64,000 nt of DNA from Paenibacillus sp. FSL R5-0345 (GTDB taxonomy: Bacteria > Bacillota > Bacilli > Paenibacillales > Paenibacillaceae): NCBI RefSeq assembly GCF_000758585.1, contig NZ_CP009281.1, positions 4,340,001 through 4,404,000 of the forward strand, in the 5' to 3' direction. How positions within the stretch are numbered: the stretch's first letter is position 1; the number at the start of each line of letters is the position of its first letter. Both the position numbers and the translations under genes were made by a program. Below are positions 9,023-17,925 of this stretch, in pieces. Under the pieces are notes generated by a model. It worked only from the letters and a program-made list of their open reading frames with translations. It did no database searches and was not told the DNA's origin.

Positions 9023-9112
9023 AAAAAAGCCCCACGAAACGTTCACAGTATTAGGTAACTGCAAAAAAAGGTAACTCCGATATAAACGGAACTACCATTT
9101 TAGAGTTCAAAA

Positions 9113-9358
9113 TTACATCTCTACGCTTTTGATTACAAAGCTACGGACCTTCATCCATTTTCCTGAAATGAATTCGTCAATCGTTTTCGTCTTCGGTCTA
9201 ACACAAAAACGATGCTTGCTTCCTTTATCAAATCCCACCGCTTCAAAAATCAAAGCGTCACCTATTTGCTCCTTAAAGAACACTTGCTTCAATCCCAATC
9301 TATTTAACATTTCAAGCTTTACACTCTCAATATACGTACGTGAATATTCCTTAGACAT
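9113..9358 (-). CDS. Small conserved-looking hypothetical protein (81 aa)
   Basis: This frame of about 81 residues has an excellent start: AGGAGG lies 6-7 bases before the ATG at 9358. The longer frame to 9418 lacks such a site. The protein is soluble and charged, with no signal peptide or membrane segment, and ends with a basic WMKVRSFVIKSVEM tail. I do not recognise a family. It is convergent with the phosphatase gene and separated from the lipoprotein gene upstream by a terminator, so it is probably monocistronic. Confidence 0.6.
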   Translation of the reverse strand: MSKEYSRTYIESVKLEMLNRLGLKQVFFKEQIGDALIFEAVGFDKGSKHRFCVRPKTKTIDEFISGKWMKVRSFVIKSVEM

Positions 9359-9474
9359 ATGTGTTCCTCCTAGTAGTGGTAGTAATATTATAAGATCAAT
9401 ATTAAGAAAATCAACCAAAGATCACATAATCATTATCCACAACCGTCTAAACCGGGATACATCTCATCACCTCA

Positions 9475-9508
9475 ATAAGAAAAAACCAACCCATAGTCTA
9501 TGGGTTGG
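9475..9508 (-). terminator. Terminator of the 9535-10086 lipoprotein gene
   Basis: The 10-bp stem CCAACCCATA / TATGGGTTGG (9486-9495 and 9499-9508) has a 3-base loop. On the minus strand it is followed by a run of T (the A-run near 9478-9485). Confidence 0.85.
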
Positions 9509-9534
9509 CTTCTACGTATGAGATGATTACAAAA

Positions 9535-10086
9535 TTATTTAACTTCTGTTGTTCCAGTCACTTTTCCGTCAATCTTTGCAGATGCTTTCAGATCCTCGCT
9601 TGTGAAGTATAGGTTACCGTCAATTGTTGCGGTTTCAGGCAGAGTAAAACCTTTCGCTTCTACATAAACATCGCCTTTAATCGTTCCGCCTTCAATTTTC
9701 AAATTTTCACTTTGTACAGTAAACTTAGGTACGGTAAGTGTATAACTTGCAGTGATCTTATGATCAGCGTCTTGTGAGTAGAGGGCAATCTTACGATAGA
9801 TGTCGCCATCAGCGGCTCCTTTATCATGGAATTCTCCAGCTACAACAACCTCTTCAGGAATCGTTACATCATTTAGAATAGCTACAATCCAGTTTCCATC
9901 TTTGCTTACAGCTTTAGTAAATGCATCTGCTTGATTAACAATCGAGGCAGTAGTGACTGCATCTGTCTGCTCAGCAGCCGGAGCTGAAGTTGCCGCCGAG
10001 TTAGTTGCTTTATCCTCGTTTGCTCCACAACCAGCCAATACCGCTACCGAAACCCCGGCCACCAAAATCATTTTAAATAGTTTCAT
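9535..10086 (-). CDS. Lipoprotein with bactofilin-like beta-helical C-terminus
   Basis: This 183-residue predicted lipoprotein has lipobox VLAGC (Cys19), then an Ala/Thr/Ser-rich linker (about residues 20-45). The C-terminal half is made of short repeated strands such as IEGGTIKGDVYVEAKG, TLPETATIDGNLYFTSE and KIDGKVTG. This spacing resembles polymer-forming beta-helix (bactofilin-like) proteins. The middle segment (about 50-110) is unrecognised. It is a single gene with its own terminator and a long AT-rich upstream region. The role is unknown; surface exposure is inferred from the signal. Confidence 0.7.
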   Translation of the reverse strand: MKLFKMILVAGVSVAVLAGCGANEDKATNSAATSAPAAEQTDAVTTASIVNQADAFTKAVSKDGNWIVAILNDVTIPEEVVVAGEFHDKGAADGDIYRKIALYSQDADHKITASYTLTVPKFTVQSENLKIEGGTIKGDVYVEAKGFTLPETATIDGNLYFTSEDLKASAKIDGKVTGTTEVK

Positions 10087-10350
10087 TTCGATTCCCCCTA
10101 ATTTTGATTATAAATTAATTATATATTAAAATTCTTAATAATTAAGTGAATGGTTTCACAAATTTGTGTCAGTATATAAAGCGATTTCATTGTTCTGTCT
10201 CGTCTGGATTAAAATTTGTTTTCATGAGAACACCTCTTCTCGCTGACTTATTTAGGTTCTTAAATCTATTTACCCAAAATATAAAAATCATCACAAGGAA
10301 GAGTATGTTCATAGAAAAGTTAACAGTTTATCAACTAGTTAAATGAAATA
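10087..10350. other. AT-rich non-coding region upstream of the lipoprotein gene
   Basis: No convincing gene is seen. It holds a perfect 12-bp palindrome CACAAATTTGTG at 10157-10168, about 70 bp upstream of the lipoprotein start. This could be a regulator site, but I cannot assign it. A 66-residue frame on the plus strand (10146-10346) has no ribosome binding site. Confidence 0.4.
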
Positions 10351-10388
10351 AAAAAAGCTAGAGCACACACAGCGCTCCGCTCTAGCTT
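10351..10388 (-). terminator. Terminator of the seven-gene 10425-19068 operon
   Basis: The 10-bp stem AAGCTAGAGC / GCTCTAGCTT (10355-10364 and 10379-10388) is followed on the minus strand by TTTTTT. It lies 36 bp beyond the AroA-like stop and marks the operon end. Confidence 0.85.
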
Positions 10389-10424
10389 GGTAGCTCCACC
10401 TTAAATACGTTGTCTTAAATCTCG

Positions 10425-11789
10425 TCACTGCAAAATTTCAATCTCAGCAAATTGAGACAGATCATTCAGAAACTCAGGATAAGAAACAGCGATACAACCA
10501 CAATTCCGAATAATAGAAGGCTTTTCCATACTACTAGCTAGAACGGCGGCAGTCATAGCAATTCGGTGATCACCATAACTATCCACGACTGCAGGCGAAG
10601 GACTACGACCACCAAAGATAATAAGTTCATCTTCGTCATAAGAAGTCTCGAGTCCAAACGCCGCTAATAGCTTGGCAGTTGTCTCCAATCGGTTTGTATC
10701 CTTATCCTTCAGCTCCCTACAGTTCCTAATGACGGTAGTCCCCTCAGCGAATGCTGATACTACAGCTAACAATGGAACCTCATCGATCAGACTCTGTACT
10801 TTTTCGTTGCCTTCCACATGTACGGAAGTTAGCGTTTTTCCTGTAGTGCAGTAAAGATCCGCTATTGGCTCACCCGATATTAGCTGCCTTTCCCGATGTA
10901 GCTTCAGATCCAACCCCATCTCTCGTAGCACGCTGACGAATCCAAACCGAGTTGGATTCACACCTACATCTCTGATCCAAAGTTCCTTTTTACGATCCAT
11001 ACTACGAATCGTAAAAGCTGCTAGCAAAAATGCAGCGGAAGACAAATCGCCTGGAACAATCACATCTTTCGCTGCAAAGTTATAACCACCTCGGATAGAG
11101 GTAACGTTATTCTGGATTTCAATGTCAATTCCAAAATAATTCATCAATCGTTCCGTGTGATCGCGACTCTGGCACATTTGTCGATAGCTACTTGTTCCAT
11201 CTGCATAGAGACCCGCAAATAGAAAGGCTGATTTCTCCTGTGCGCTAGCTACTGTAGCCTCGATATTGATAGGGCTCAATGGGAACCTACCGTTAATCAC
11301 AAGCGGAAGGTAGCCTTCGCTTTCGAGATAGGTGATCGACGCTCCCATTTCTATCAGCGGTTGTGCCACCCAATCCATAGGCCTAGTAGATAGAAGTCGA
11401 TTGCCGGCTAGCTCGACTGCAAATGGATGACCGGCCAGAACAGACATGATAAGTCTCGCAGATGTAGCAGTATTCCCGATTTCAAGTCTGGCATCTGGAA
11501 TTCTTAATGATTGTAGCCCCAATCCATAGACAGTTAATGCATTACCATTCCATGCAAACGTTACACCTAATTGGCGCAAAATAGCGATACAACTCTCAAT
11601 GTCACGAGATCGCAGTACATTATGAATAACCCCCTTCCCTTCGGCAATGGCGTTCATCATAATTGCCCTCTGAGAAATAGATTTATCCCCGGGAACCGAT
11701 GCATATTTGAATGAATGCTCGTCCAACTTCGCGCTTACCCTCAAGTCAAATTTTGTTGGCAGTTCGGTTTTGTTCCGTACCAATTCCAT
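10425..11789 (-). CDS. Divergent AroA-like (EPSP synthase family) enolpyruvyl transferase
   Basis: This 454-residue protein has the two-domain enolpyruvyl-transferase fold. Visible motifs are VPGDKSISQRA (Lys36, Ser37, Arg41), IGNTATSARL (about 104-113), SAQEKSA, SRDHTE, VNPTR, SLIDEVPLLAV (Asp336) and GDHRIAM. It resembles class II EPSP synthases: Ala108 stands where class I enzymes have the Gly tied to glyphosate sensitivity. Two changes are unusual: the KE..DRL catalytic block reads KDKDTNRL, with Asp364 replacing Glu and Asn replacing Asp, and the Arg before the SxIDE motif is missing. It is the last gene of a non-aromatic operon and overlaps the FrhB-like gene by 44 bp. It may act on a substrate other than shikimate 3-phosphate. 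Confidence 0.8.
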   Translation of the reverse strand: MELVRNKTELPTKFDLRVSAKLDEHSFKYASVPGDKSISQRAIMMNAIAEGKGVIHNVLRSRDIESCIAILRQLGVTFAWNGNALTVYGLGLQSLRIPDARLEIGNTATSARLIMSVLAGHPFAVELAGNRLLSTRPMDWVAQPLIEMGASITYLESEGYLPLVINGRFPLSPINIEATVASAQEKSAFLFAGLYADGTSSYRQMCQSRDHTERLMNYFGIDIEIQNNVTSIRGGYNFAAKDVIVPGDLSSAAFLLAAFTIRSMDRKKELWIRDVGVNPTRFGFVSVLREMGLDLKLHRERQLISGEPIADLYCTTGKTLTSVHVEGNEKVQSLIDEVPLLAVVSAFAEGTTVIRNCRELKDKDTNRLETTAKLLAAFGLETSYDEDELIIFGGRSPSPAVVDSYGDHRIAMTAAVLASSMEKPSIIRNCGCIAVSYPEFLNDLSQFAEIEILQ

Positions 11790-12984
11790 TCCTAATCACC
11801 TCGTCATCCGAGAGTATTTGCGAATATTTCATATCTCTTCCAGGAGCGAGCGGGATTTTTCGGTCACCTTGCGCAGCGTAGCTACGGTAACGCTGGCGCT
11901 TGCGCTCTAAGCCAAGGTTGTTATCGAATGTGTAATCAACCAACTCGATCGCATTCCTGCGCCTCGCTAGTTCAATCAGCTTTGCCCCCATCGCAGTTCT
12001 TACCATCACCGTAGAGGAGGCTTTTACTGACACTCCAGTTTTGCTGGAATCAAAAATATTCGGGTCCCCATCTGAAATGGAAATATCAGCTATTCCAGAC
12101 CACCAATCGGGGCAGGATAAGCAGCGGAATGTCTTGAATTTCTTGAACTCTTCTACCAACCTGTAAAACGGCAGCGAATGTTCTTTGCCATCCCGTGTTC
12201 TGACCACAAACTGTCCCGGATATTCTCCTTCTCGGTAGCGCATAAAGAGAACATCCTCTAGCTGAACTCCCAGAATTCCAGCAATCAGATGTTCGGTTCC
12301 AGCCAAAGATGTATTCGAAGCGCAACCCAGTTCAATCGTAAAGGCTACCTTACTAGCCAGGAAAGAGGTAGGTGTGTCCTTTGGTAAGTTGAGTAATTTA
12401 TTAATGCCTTGAATTTGACAGGGAACACCGATAATTCCAATTCGCTCATACCGGGAATCATTCAACAAGTGAAGATTGGGGGTGATGCAATAACTCGTTT
12501 GCGCACATTCGATAATTTTATCCACTGAATCTGCAATAAACGCCTTCGGAACCCAAGGCTTTTCTTCATCTCTACCTACAACGATAACCGCATCCGCGAC
12601 TTTCTCTTCCAGGGCCGTGATAGCCAAAATAGTGCCCGCTCCCCCTGCTGCTGCTCTTCCGAGAATATCCGGATCTGCTGCCGATAACTGATGAGTAGAA
12701 ATATATACACCTGTCCAGCGTTCCGACTCGGAGCGGTTACGACCAAAGATTCGGAGCTCAGATTCCATAACGCCGGTATCATAACCCGGACAGACCTCGG
12801 TACAAAGCGTACAGCTTCCGCAGCTATCCATGGCTAGCTCCTCGATACCTTGAAATATAGGCAGAGGAACCGAGTCACTACTCATCGATAGAAGACCCTT
12901 AGGACATACGGCGGCACATAAACCACAGGATGTGCAGAGATTATGATCAAGAATCTCTTCCTTCAAGGTGTTAAAAGACGTCAT
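11746..12984 (-). CDS. Coenzyme F420 hydrogenase/dehydrogenase beta-subunit (FrhB) family iron-sulfur flavoprotein
   Basis: This protein of about 412 residues begins with two ferredoxin-type 4Fe-4S motifs: CTSCGLCAAVCP (Cys17, 20, 23, 27) and CGSCTLCTEVCP (Cys55, 58, 61, 65). FrhB N- and C-domains follow, with GVPCQIQGINKLLN and a CLSCPDWWSGIADISISDGD motif that supplies further cysteines. Such proteins are flavin-dependent reductases, found in methanogens but also beside sugar-modifying enzymes in many bacteria. The ATG at 12984 follows GAGGG by 8 bases; a longer frame to 13047 lacks a ribosome binding site. It overlaps the AroA-like gene. The electron donor and substrate are unknown. Confidence 0.82.
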   Translation of the reverse strand: MTSFNTLKEEILDHNLCTSCGLCAAVCPKGLLSMSSDSVPLPIFQGIEELAMDSCGSCTLCTEVCPGYDTGVMESELRIFGRNRSESERWTGVYISTHQLSAADPDILGRAAAGGAGTILAITALEEKVADAVIVVGRDEEKPWVPKAFIADSVDKIIECAQTSYCITPNLHLLNDSRYERIGIIGVPCQIQGINKLLNLPKDTPTSFLASKVAFTIELGCASNTSLAGTEHLIAGILGVQLEDVLFMRYREGEYPGQFVVRTRDGKEHSLPFYRLVEEFKKFKTFRCLSCPDWWSGIADISISDGDPNIFDSSKTGVSVKASSTVMVRTAMGAKLIELARRRNAIELVDYTFDNNLGLERKRQRYRSYAAQGDRKIPLAPGRDMKYSQILSDDEVIRNGIGTEQNRTANKI

Positions 12985-13066
12985 AACGGTGCCCTCTTTT
13001 CTATAGAGTTTGGAAAATTCGACCTTAAAGTTCCTCACTGAATCCATTGTCTTGGAAATATCCCCG

Positions 13067-14245
13067 TCACAGTTTAACGCCGCTGAGCTTGGAATAGACT
13101 TCCTTTGTCCGCAAAGCTATGCTTCTCCAGTCATAGTGCAACTCAGTTTCCGTTCTGCCGGCTTCAGCAATACGGCTGGCCAGGGAATAATCTTGAAGAA
13201 TCCGCAGGATATTTTCGGCAAGTATATATGAGTCCCCTGGCACGCTAGTCAGCCCAGTTCGTCCATCCTCTACAATCTCCGCTAAACCTCCAACGTCAGA
13301 AACAACTATAGGTGTTCCACTCCCCATCGCTTCAATTGCCACAATACCAAAAGGCTCATATAAACTCGGAAACACACACAAGTCCGCAATTTCAAGCAAG
13401 AAATTCTTCTCCTGATTCTTGATGAATCCAGTAAAGAGCACCTGGGAGTTAATATCGGAAGCTATACTTTCCAGCTCGGATAACATTGGACCACGCCCAG
13501 CAATGATAAATTTACAATCTGGAATCACTAAGAGGACCTCTCGGGCACTTTCTAAGAGCACCTGAACCCCCTTTTCTTTCACTAATCTTCCAATAAACAG
13601 CACAATCCTTTCTTCTGCCTGTGCATAAAGTTCTCTTTGAAAAGTGTGAGGCTCCTTAAGTTGCAGCGAGCTAAGGTCAATGCCATTAGGAATCACTTCC
13701 ATTTTCTGTTCATCAATCGCATGCACATTGCAAACCTCGTGCTTCATATAGGAACTGCAAACAATAACCTTGTCTGAAAGAGATACGAGTTCATTCTCAA
13801 TAGAATGGATACCCTGCTGCTGTGGCGTGAATAACCCTTGATTCCTACCATATTCCGTGGCATGAATCGTCGTAACTAATGGTAGGTTAAGCTGATGTCG
13901 TAAAAGAATAGCTGCATACCCTACCAGCCAATCATGCGCATGAATGAAGTCAAATCTGACATTACCAAGAAGCTGGGTCTTCACATAATCCACAATCGCC
14001 AGATTAAATTGGAGGACCCAATCTTCAAAATCAGTCAGGTTCTCGTACGAATTCACCCGATGTATGAACACACCTTTTTCCGTCTCGAAAATAGGACTTT
14101 GGGGCGCGGAATTGGTCACTACATGAATCTCTGTCCACTCATCCTTCAAGTGCCTGGACAATTCATAAACATGTGGTGCGATCCCTCCAATAATCAGAGG
14201 GGGATATTCCCATGACAAAATTAAGACGGACACGGGTTTTGGCAT
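13067..14245 (-). CDS. GT4-family glycosyltransferase (glycogen/starch-synthase-like)
   Basis: This 392-residue GT-B glycosyltransferase opens with LSWEYPPLIIGGIAPHVYELS, the nucleotide-sugar/acceptor loop typical of glycogen-synthase-like GT4 and GT5 proteins. The C-terminal domain has GRLVKEKGVQVLLE and the E-x7-E motif inside FPSLYEPFGIVAIEAMGSG (about residues 285-305), which binds the donor nucleotide and sugar. It is cytoplasmic, with no membrane anchor. Its position 20 bp after the small unknown gene and near a GH13 enzyme suggests an alpha-glucan or glucoside product. Donor and acceptor are not visible. Start: GGGAGG 8 bases before the ATG. Confidence 0.87.
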   Translation of the reverse strand: MPKPVSVLILSWEYPPLIIGGIAPHVYELSRHLKDEWTEIHVVTNSAPQSPIFETEKGVFIHRVNSYENLTDFEDWVLQFNLAIVDYVKTQLLGNVRFDFIHAHDWLVGYAAILLRHQLNLPLVTTIHATEYGRNQGLFTPQQQGIHSIENELVSLSDKVIVCSSYMKHEVCNVHAIDEQKMEVIPNGIDLSSLQLKEPHTFQRELYAQAEERIVLFIGRLVKEKGVQVLLESAREVLLVIPDCKFIIAGRGPMLSELESIASDINSQVLFTGFIKNQEKNFLLEIADLCVFPSLYEPFGIVAIEAMGSGTPIVVSDVGGLAEIVEDGRTGLTSVPGDSYILAENILRILQDYSLASRIAEAGRTETELHYDWRSIALRTKEVYSKLSGVKL

Positions 14246-14265
14246 ACATGCTTCCTCCCAATCTC

Positions 14266-14700
14266 TCAGTTTTTAGATAGAGAATAACCCGTAAAATATT
14301 CCCACCATGTGTTCTGTTCCAACAACGGAGGAGAGGCATGATCTCTTTGAAAGGAGAGCCAATCCGAATAATGCGTTTCACCATCCTCCAGAACATGCAA
14401 AACTTTAGATCTCGAAATGGATACAAACGTTTGCGCTTTTTTAATAATCCCTAAATCGGCATAAAAATAACGGTTTTCCACACGGGGGAGTCGCATTTCT
14501 ATTGTTTCTCCAAGAGACTGTTTCACCGGAAAGAGAAAACGTGAGAATTTATTATCTACTGAAAGTGTAGTTAAACGAACCGCCTGCTGTAATTCATACC
14601 ATGATGCATTAAAATGCCTAGAAATAAGATTTCTCATGCCTTCGTCCAGAGCTGTCTGAAATGTCAATCGTTCCCCATCATACTGCAATCTTTCTTCCAT
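14266..14700 (-). CDS. Unknown protein in the DUF1611/GH13/GT4 operon (144 aa)
   Basis: This protein of about 144 residues is soluble, mixed alpha/beta by eye, with no signal, membrane segment or cysteine. Notable features are an LPRVENRYFYADLGII segment (about residues 70-85) and a Trp-rich tail containing NTWWEYFTGY. I do not recognise it; a chorismate-lyase-like fold was considered but not supported. The start is the ATG at 14700, 9 bases after AGGAG; the ATG at 14709 touches the Shine-Dalgarno. It sits between the GH13 and GT4 genes in the same transcript. Confidence 0.65.
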   Translation of the reverse strand: MEERLQYDGERLTFQTALDEGMRNLISRHFNASWYELQQAVRLTTLSVDNKFSRFLFPVKQSLGETIEMRLPRVENRYFYADLGIIKKAQTFVSISRSKVLHVLEDGETHYSDWLSFQRDHASPPLLEQNTWWEYFTGYSLSKN

Positions 14701-14749
14701 ACTTGGCATCTCCTAATACAGATTAGATACCTCCAGTCGAACATTTACA

Positions 14750-16762
14750 TTAACTCTGCCATTCTACCGTAATTTCAGATACACCTTCTCGCGGGGTCGT
14801 AAACTTATGTGGCAATCCCTTTTCCCTGTCCACCGATCCGGATTTATTTTTCTTAAAAAGTATAAATTCCACAGTACAGTCTGCCGGCAAGCTGATATCA
14901 CAGTACCAGGAAGGATAGCGGTATACGATATGGTTATAAAACGGACCCCTCGCGCGATCTATCTCCCACTCTCCAAGCTCATACACATTTCCTGACACAT
15001 ATATCTGCGAAGCATAATCTGTGAACGCATTCGTTACTACGAAGCGCACTGTTACTAATGGAGCTGTCCAGACTGTTAAACGGCCGGGCAACAGAAATTC
15101 ACTTTCTTGACCCGTTGTCCCCATAATCTTGTGGCTACCTGCCGACAAATACGGAATACGTGCAACAATCTCATCAGCTTTCCAAGAAATAACGTTTGCA
15201 CACTGACCGCCAACAAATAAACTTCCTCTATCGCCCAGATGTCTTCCATGAATAATAATCTCATTGCCTGGTACGCCTGCTTTAGGATAATAATGTACGG
15301 CTACTGGCTCTTCTTGCTCAGATTCATATGCGTACACATAAGCAGATTGTGGCGCCAGTACCTTATAAGACAATCTTCCTCCACTATTAATACAGATATC
15401 ATTGCCTGCAAATACTTGTTCCAACAAGCTGGAGTACTCCCCTTTTGGTAGTGAAGTCACCATCTCAGGGATCTCATGTGTAGATTCTTCTACATTCAGC
15501 ATGATTAAAGCCACATCTCGCTTATAGCTCCGTTCAAACACCAGCACTCTATTAGTCATGTAAAGTACCTTTATTCCCCCGTAAGCAATGGCGAAGTTCC
15601 GTTCTCTTAAACGATTAAGCTGAGACAGTATTCGATACGCTGAAGTTTCTCTGTTGAATGCACTCATCATAGCGCGATTATTTGGATCATCCCCACCGCA
15701 CATATACTGTTCGGTTCCATAGTATACCAAGGGAATTCCAATTGAAGTGAGAAGCAAAGACAACGCTAGATCCGTAAGTGAGGGATTCTCATGAACAGTA
15801 AAACGAGTCATATCATGATTATCCAAAAATATAAGTTGATCATATAAATGTTCGTAGCTATTGGCAGATCCGCTTAACATATCGATGAACTGTTCAAATC
15901 CACCTCCCCCATGAAAAATACTCCGTAAAGTATGGCTGAACATAAAATGAAGCAGGCTTATTCCGCTATCATTGGCTAAGGCGGCATTATCACTCGGGCT
16001 TTCATGGGCATGCAGAAACCACTCGCCGAATACAAATGCTGGCTTGTAGGCATGAATACATCCTGAAAATGATTTCAGCCAGCCTGGCGGAATATGTTTA
16101 GCCGCATCAATTCGTACTCCGTCAACCCCATACTCCAGCCAGAATCCAATACCTTCACGTAAAATAGCATCCACTTGCGGATTCATTTGATCCAATCCAG
16201 CTAGATCATACAAATTACGGTAGAGAGAGTCTTCTGCATCCAAAAAATCCGTTCCGCCATTATGGAGAAAGACCCTCTCCATATCTCCCGAGTAAGATGC
16301 GATAAACTGACCTCTGCGGTACAAAGCACCGTTCTCCATATAACCGGGATTAAGCTCCAGCGCCGGAGAAGTATGATTAGGTGTGAAATCAATAATCACC
16401 TTTAGCCCCTTCTCATGAGCGACGTCTAGCAGCTCCTTGAATTTATCCAGTAATCCAAAGTAAGCATTCGCCTTTAGGAAGTCTCGAGGCCAATAACCGT
16501 GATACGATGTCGTACCTCCTTCATCCCCCATACAAGTATGGACATTCTCTACTGGCTGAGAAATCAGGATCGCCTTGAACCCCATTTCCGTAATATAACC
16601 GTCCTTAATTTTGCGAATTATCCCTTCCCAGTCCCCACCTAAGTACTTTCGGAGATTGGATTGATCTGAGCTAAACAGTTCTGCTGAGGGGCGAATTCCG
16701 GGATCACCTTCAAAGAAACGATCCGTAATAATCTGATAAACAGAGTGTCCGGGATTTAACAT
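14750..16762 (-). CDS. Leaderless CGTase-like GH13 alpha-glucan enzyme with C-terminal CBM20
   Basis: This enzyme of about 670 residues has the five-domain layout of cyclodextrin glucanotransferases and maltogenic amylases. It contains a (beta/alpha)8 barrel with DFTPNH, nucleophile Asp219 in GVDGVRID, acid/base Glu247 in FVFGEWF and Asp317 in FLDNHD. A beta domain C follows, then an IPT/TIG-like domain D (about 485-560), and a starch-binding CBM20-like domain with TVRFVVTNAFTDYASQIYVSGN at the end. It has no signal peptide, so it should be cytoplasmic, unlike most such enzymes. The ATG at 16762 directly follows the upstream stop (TGATATG) with AGAGGAAAG ahead; a longer frame to 16795 is unlikely. 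Hydrolase versus transferase activity is open. Confidence 0.85.
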   Translation of the reverse strand: MLNPGHSVYQIITDRFFEGDPGIRPSAELFSSDQSNLRKYLGGDWEGIIRKIKDGYITEMGFKAILISQPVENVHTCMGDEGGTTSYHGYWPRDFLKANAYFGLLDKFKELLDVAHEKGLKVIIDFTPNHTSPALELNPGYMENGALYRRGQFIASYSGDMERVFLHNGGTDFLDAEDSLYRNLYDLAGLDQMNPQVDAILREGIGFWLEYGVDGVRIDAAKHIPPGWLKSFSGCIHAYKPAFVFGEWFLHAHESPSDNAALANDSGISLLHFMFSHTLRSIFHGGGGFEQFIDMLSGSANSYEHLYDQLIFLDNHDMTRFTVHENPSLTDLALSLLLTSIGIPLVYYGTEQYMCGGDDPNNRAMMSAFNRETSAYRILSQLNRLRERNFAIAYGGIKVLYMTNRVLVFERSYKRDVALIMLNVEESTHEIPEMVTSLPKGEYSSLLEQVFAGNDICINSGGRLSYKVLAPQSAYVYAYESEQEEPVAVHYYPKAGVPGNEIIIHGRHLGDRGSLFVGGQCANVISWKADEIVARIPYLSAGSHKIMGTTGQESEFLLPGRLTVWTAPLVTVRFVVTNAFTDYASQIYVSGNVYELGEWEIDRARGPFYNHIVYRYPSWYCDISLPADCTVEFILFKKNKSGSVDREKGLPHKFTTPREGVSEITVEWQS

Positions 16763-16763
16763 A

Positions 16764-17906
16764 TCACTTTCCTCTACCGGCAATAGAGGAGGCATTCTCT
16801 GCTTCCAATAACAAGTTCATCACATCTGCTGCTTCTTCGATTAGGTCTACATGAATTAGAAACTTTTGTTGTAACTCTACTTTACGGGCTATCCGCCGCT
16901 CATAGGGATAAGTTTCGTACTGTCCATAGGAGGACTCTATTTTATCAGGTAACAGCAGCGAGATTGGACGCTTGGAATAGATTCGCAATATTTCTATAGC
17001 ATCACGAATTTGCTCATCATCATTAAATCCAACGATTAATAACACATGATCCGGATTAAAAGACTTTAACATAGCAAAGCGGAGTGAATTGAATGCAATA
17101 TTAGAGGTAGGAAGTATGGAGCTTTGCCCGGCCATGATAATCCATTCATTGCCGTTACGTTCAGAATGGTCAACAACTGTATCAATATAATAAGGATATT
17201 GTTCCAACGGCCGTTGTTCCAGAAATTTGAAGATATCGCCTTCCGGTTGACCAAACAGAAAGCCTGTAGGTTCAGTGATGAACGCCGTTACTGGAATGTC
17301 ATTCTTTTTGAATTCTTTGAATAGCTTCATTTGTAAGGTAAACTTGCCGATGCAGCCTCGAGTGGCGAAGATTCCGATTCTTTTAATTTTTTTGGGGATA
17401 GAGAACATGAGGGCTTCATTCTCAAATTGCTTTAGGTATCGTTCCGTGTTAGAACCTTCCGTACCATAACGTGCGTCCATGTCTTTAAAAAGGTTGCCAC
17501 GAGATCCGTGGATTACCTCGATCTTAATCTGATTCTCTTTCATCCAGCTCAATGTATCCTGATCATAGATATCATGAACGCTGATAACACGTATACCTCT
17601 CAAAACTGCATAGGTTACTAATTTCCGCCACAATCCAGACAAATCATTTTCGTCAAAAATGCCCTTATTTCCACCGAAGGAGGTACCTGGATCATTTAAG
17701 ATTAACGTATCTACACCCGCTAGACCCTCTTCTTGGGAAGCATAAATAAAGATATCTGATAGAGTCCCATCAACAAGTTCACCGGCATCACAGCCTGCCT
17801 GAAAAACGAAGTCAATGACTGAAACAATTTCTACATCCAGCAGATCGCGAAAACGGATAAGACCCTGTGTAATTTTATTGAATGGATAAAGAGCTACCTT
17901 CTTCAT
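16764..17906 (-). CDS. DUF1611-like P-loop protein, paralogue B
   Basis: This protein of about 380 residues looks like a DUF1611 protein. A Rossmann-like N-terminal half carries ITQGLIRFRD, VIDFVFQAGCDAGEL and VISVHDI. A C-terminal P-loop half has IFATRGCIGKFTLQM (about residues 160-174), an ITEPTGFLFG switch-like motif and IIMAGQSSILP, the position of the family's EGQGSL. One characterised DUF1611 protein (DgcN) acetylates D-glutamate, but it works with an epimerase that is absent here. Its closest relative in sight is the neighbouring paralogue at 17926. The ATG at 17906 is 8 bases from GGGGGG, and the stop is coupled to the GH13 start. Confidence 0.68.
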   Translation of the reverse strand: MKKVALYPFNKITQGLIRFRDLLDVEIVSVIDFVFQAGCDAGELVDGTLSDIFIYASQEEGLAGVDTLILNDPGTSFGGNKGIFDENDLSGLWRKLVTYAVLRGIRVISVHDIYDQDTLSWMKENQIKIEVIHGSRGNLFKDMDARYGTEGSNTERYLKQFENEALMFSIPKKIKRIGIFATRGCIGKFTLQMKLFKEFKKNDIPVTAFITEPTGFLFGQPEGDIFKFLEQRPLEQYPYYIDTVVDHSERNGNEWIIMAGQSSILPTSNIAFNSLRFAMLKSFNPDHVLLIVGFNDDEQIRDAIEILRIYSKRPISLLLPDKIESSYGQYETYPYERRIARKVELQQKFLIHVDLIEEAADVMNLLLEAENASSIAGRGK

Positions 17907-17925
17907 ATTCACAGCCCCCCGCAGT

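Noticed and set aside
9023..9112. Hairpin between the phosphatase and the small hypothetical gene (GGTAACTCCG / CGGAACTACC)
   Set aside because: The stem is interrupted and lacks a T-run; too weak to call a terminator.
14266..14700. 144-residue protein as a chorismate-lyase (UbiC)-like enzyme next to AroA
   Set aside because: Only a vague resemblance around the LPRVENRYF segment; key UbiC motifs are not seen.
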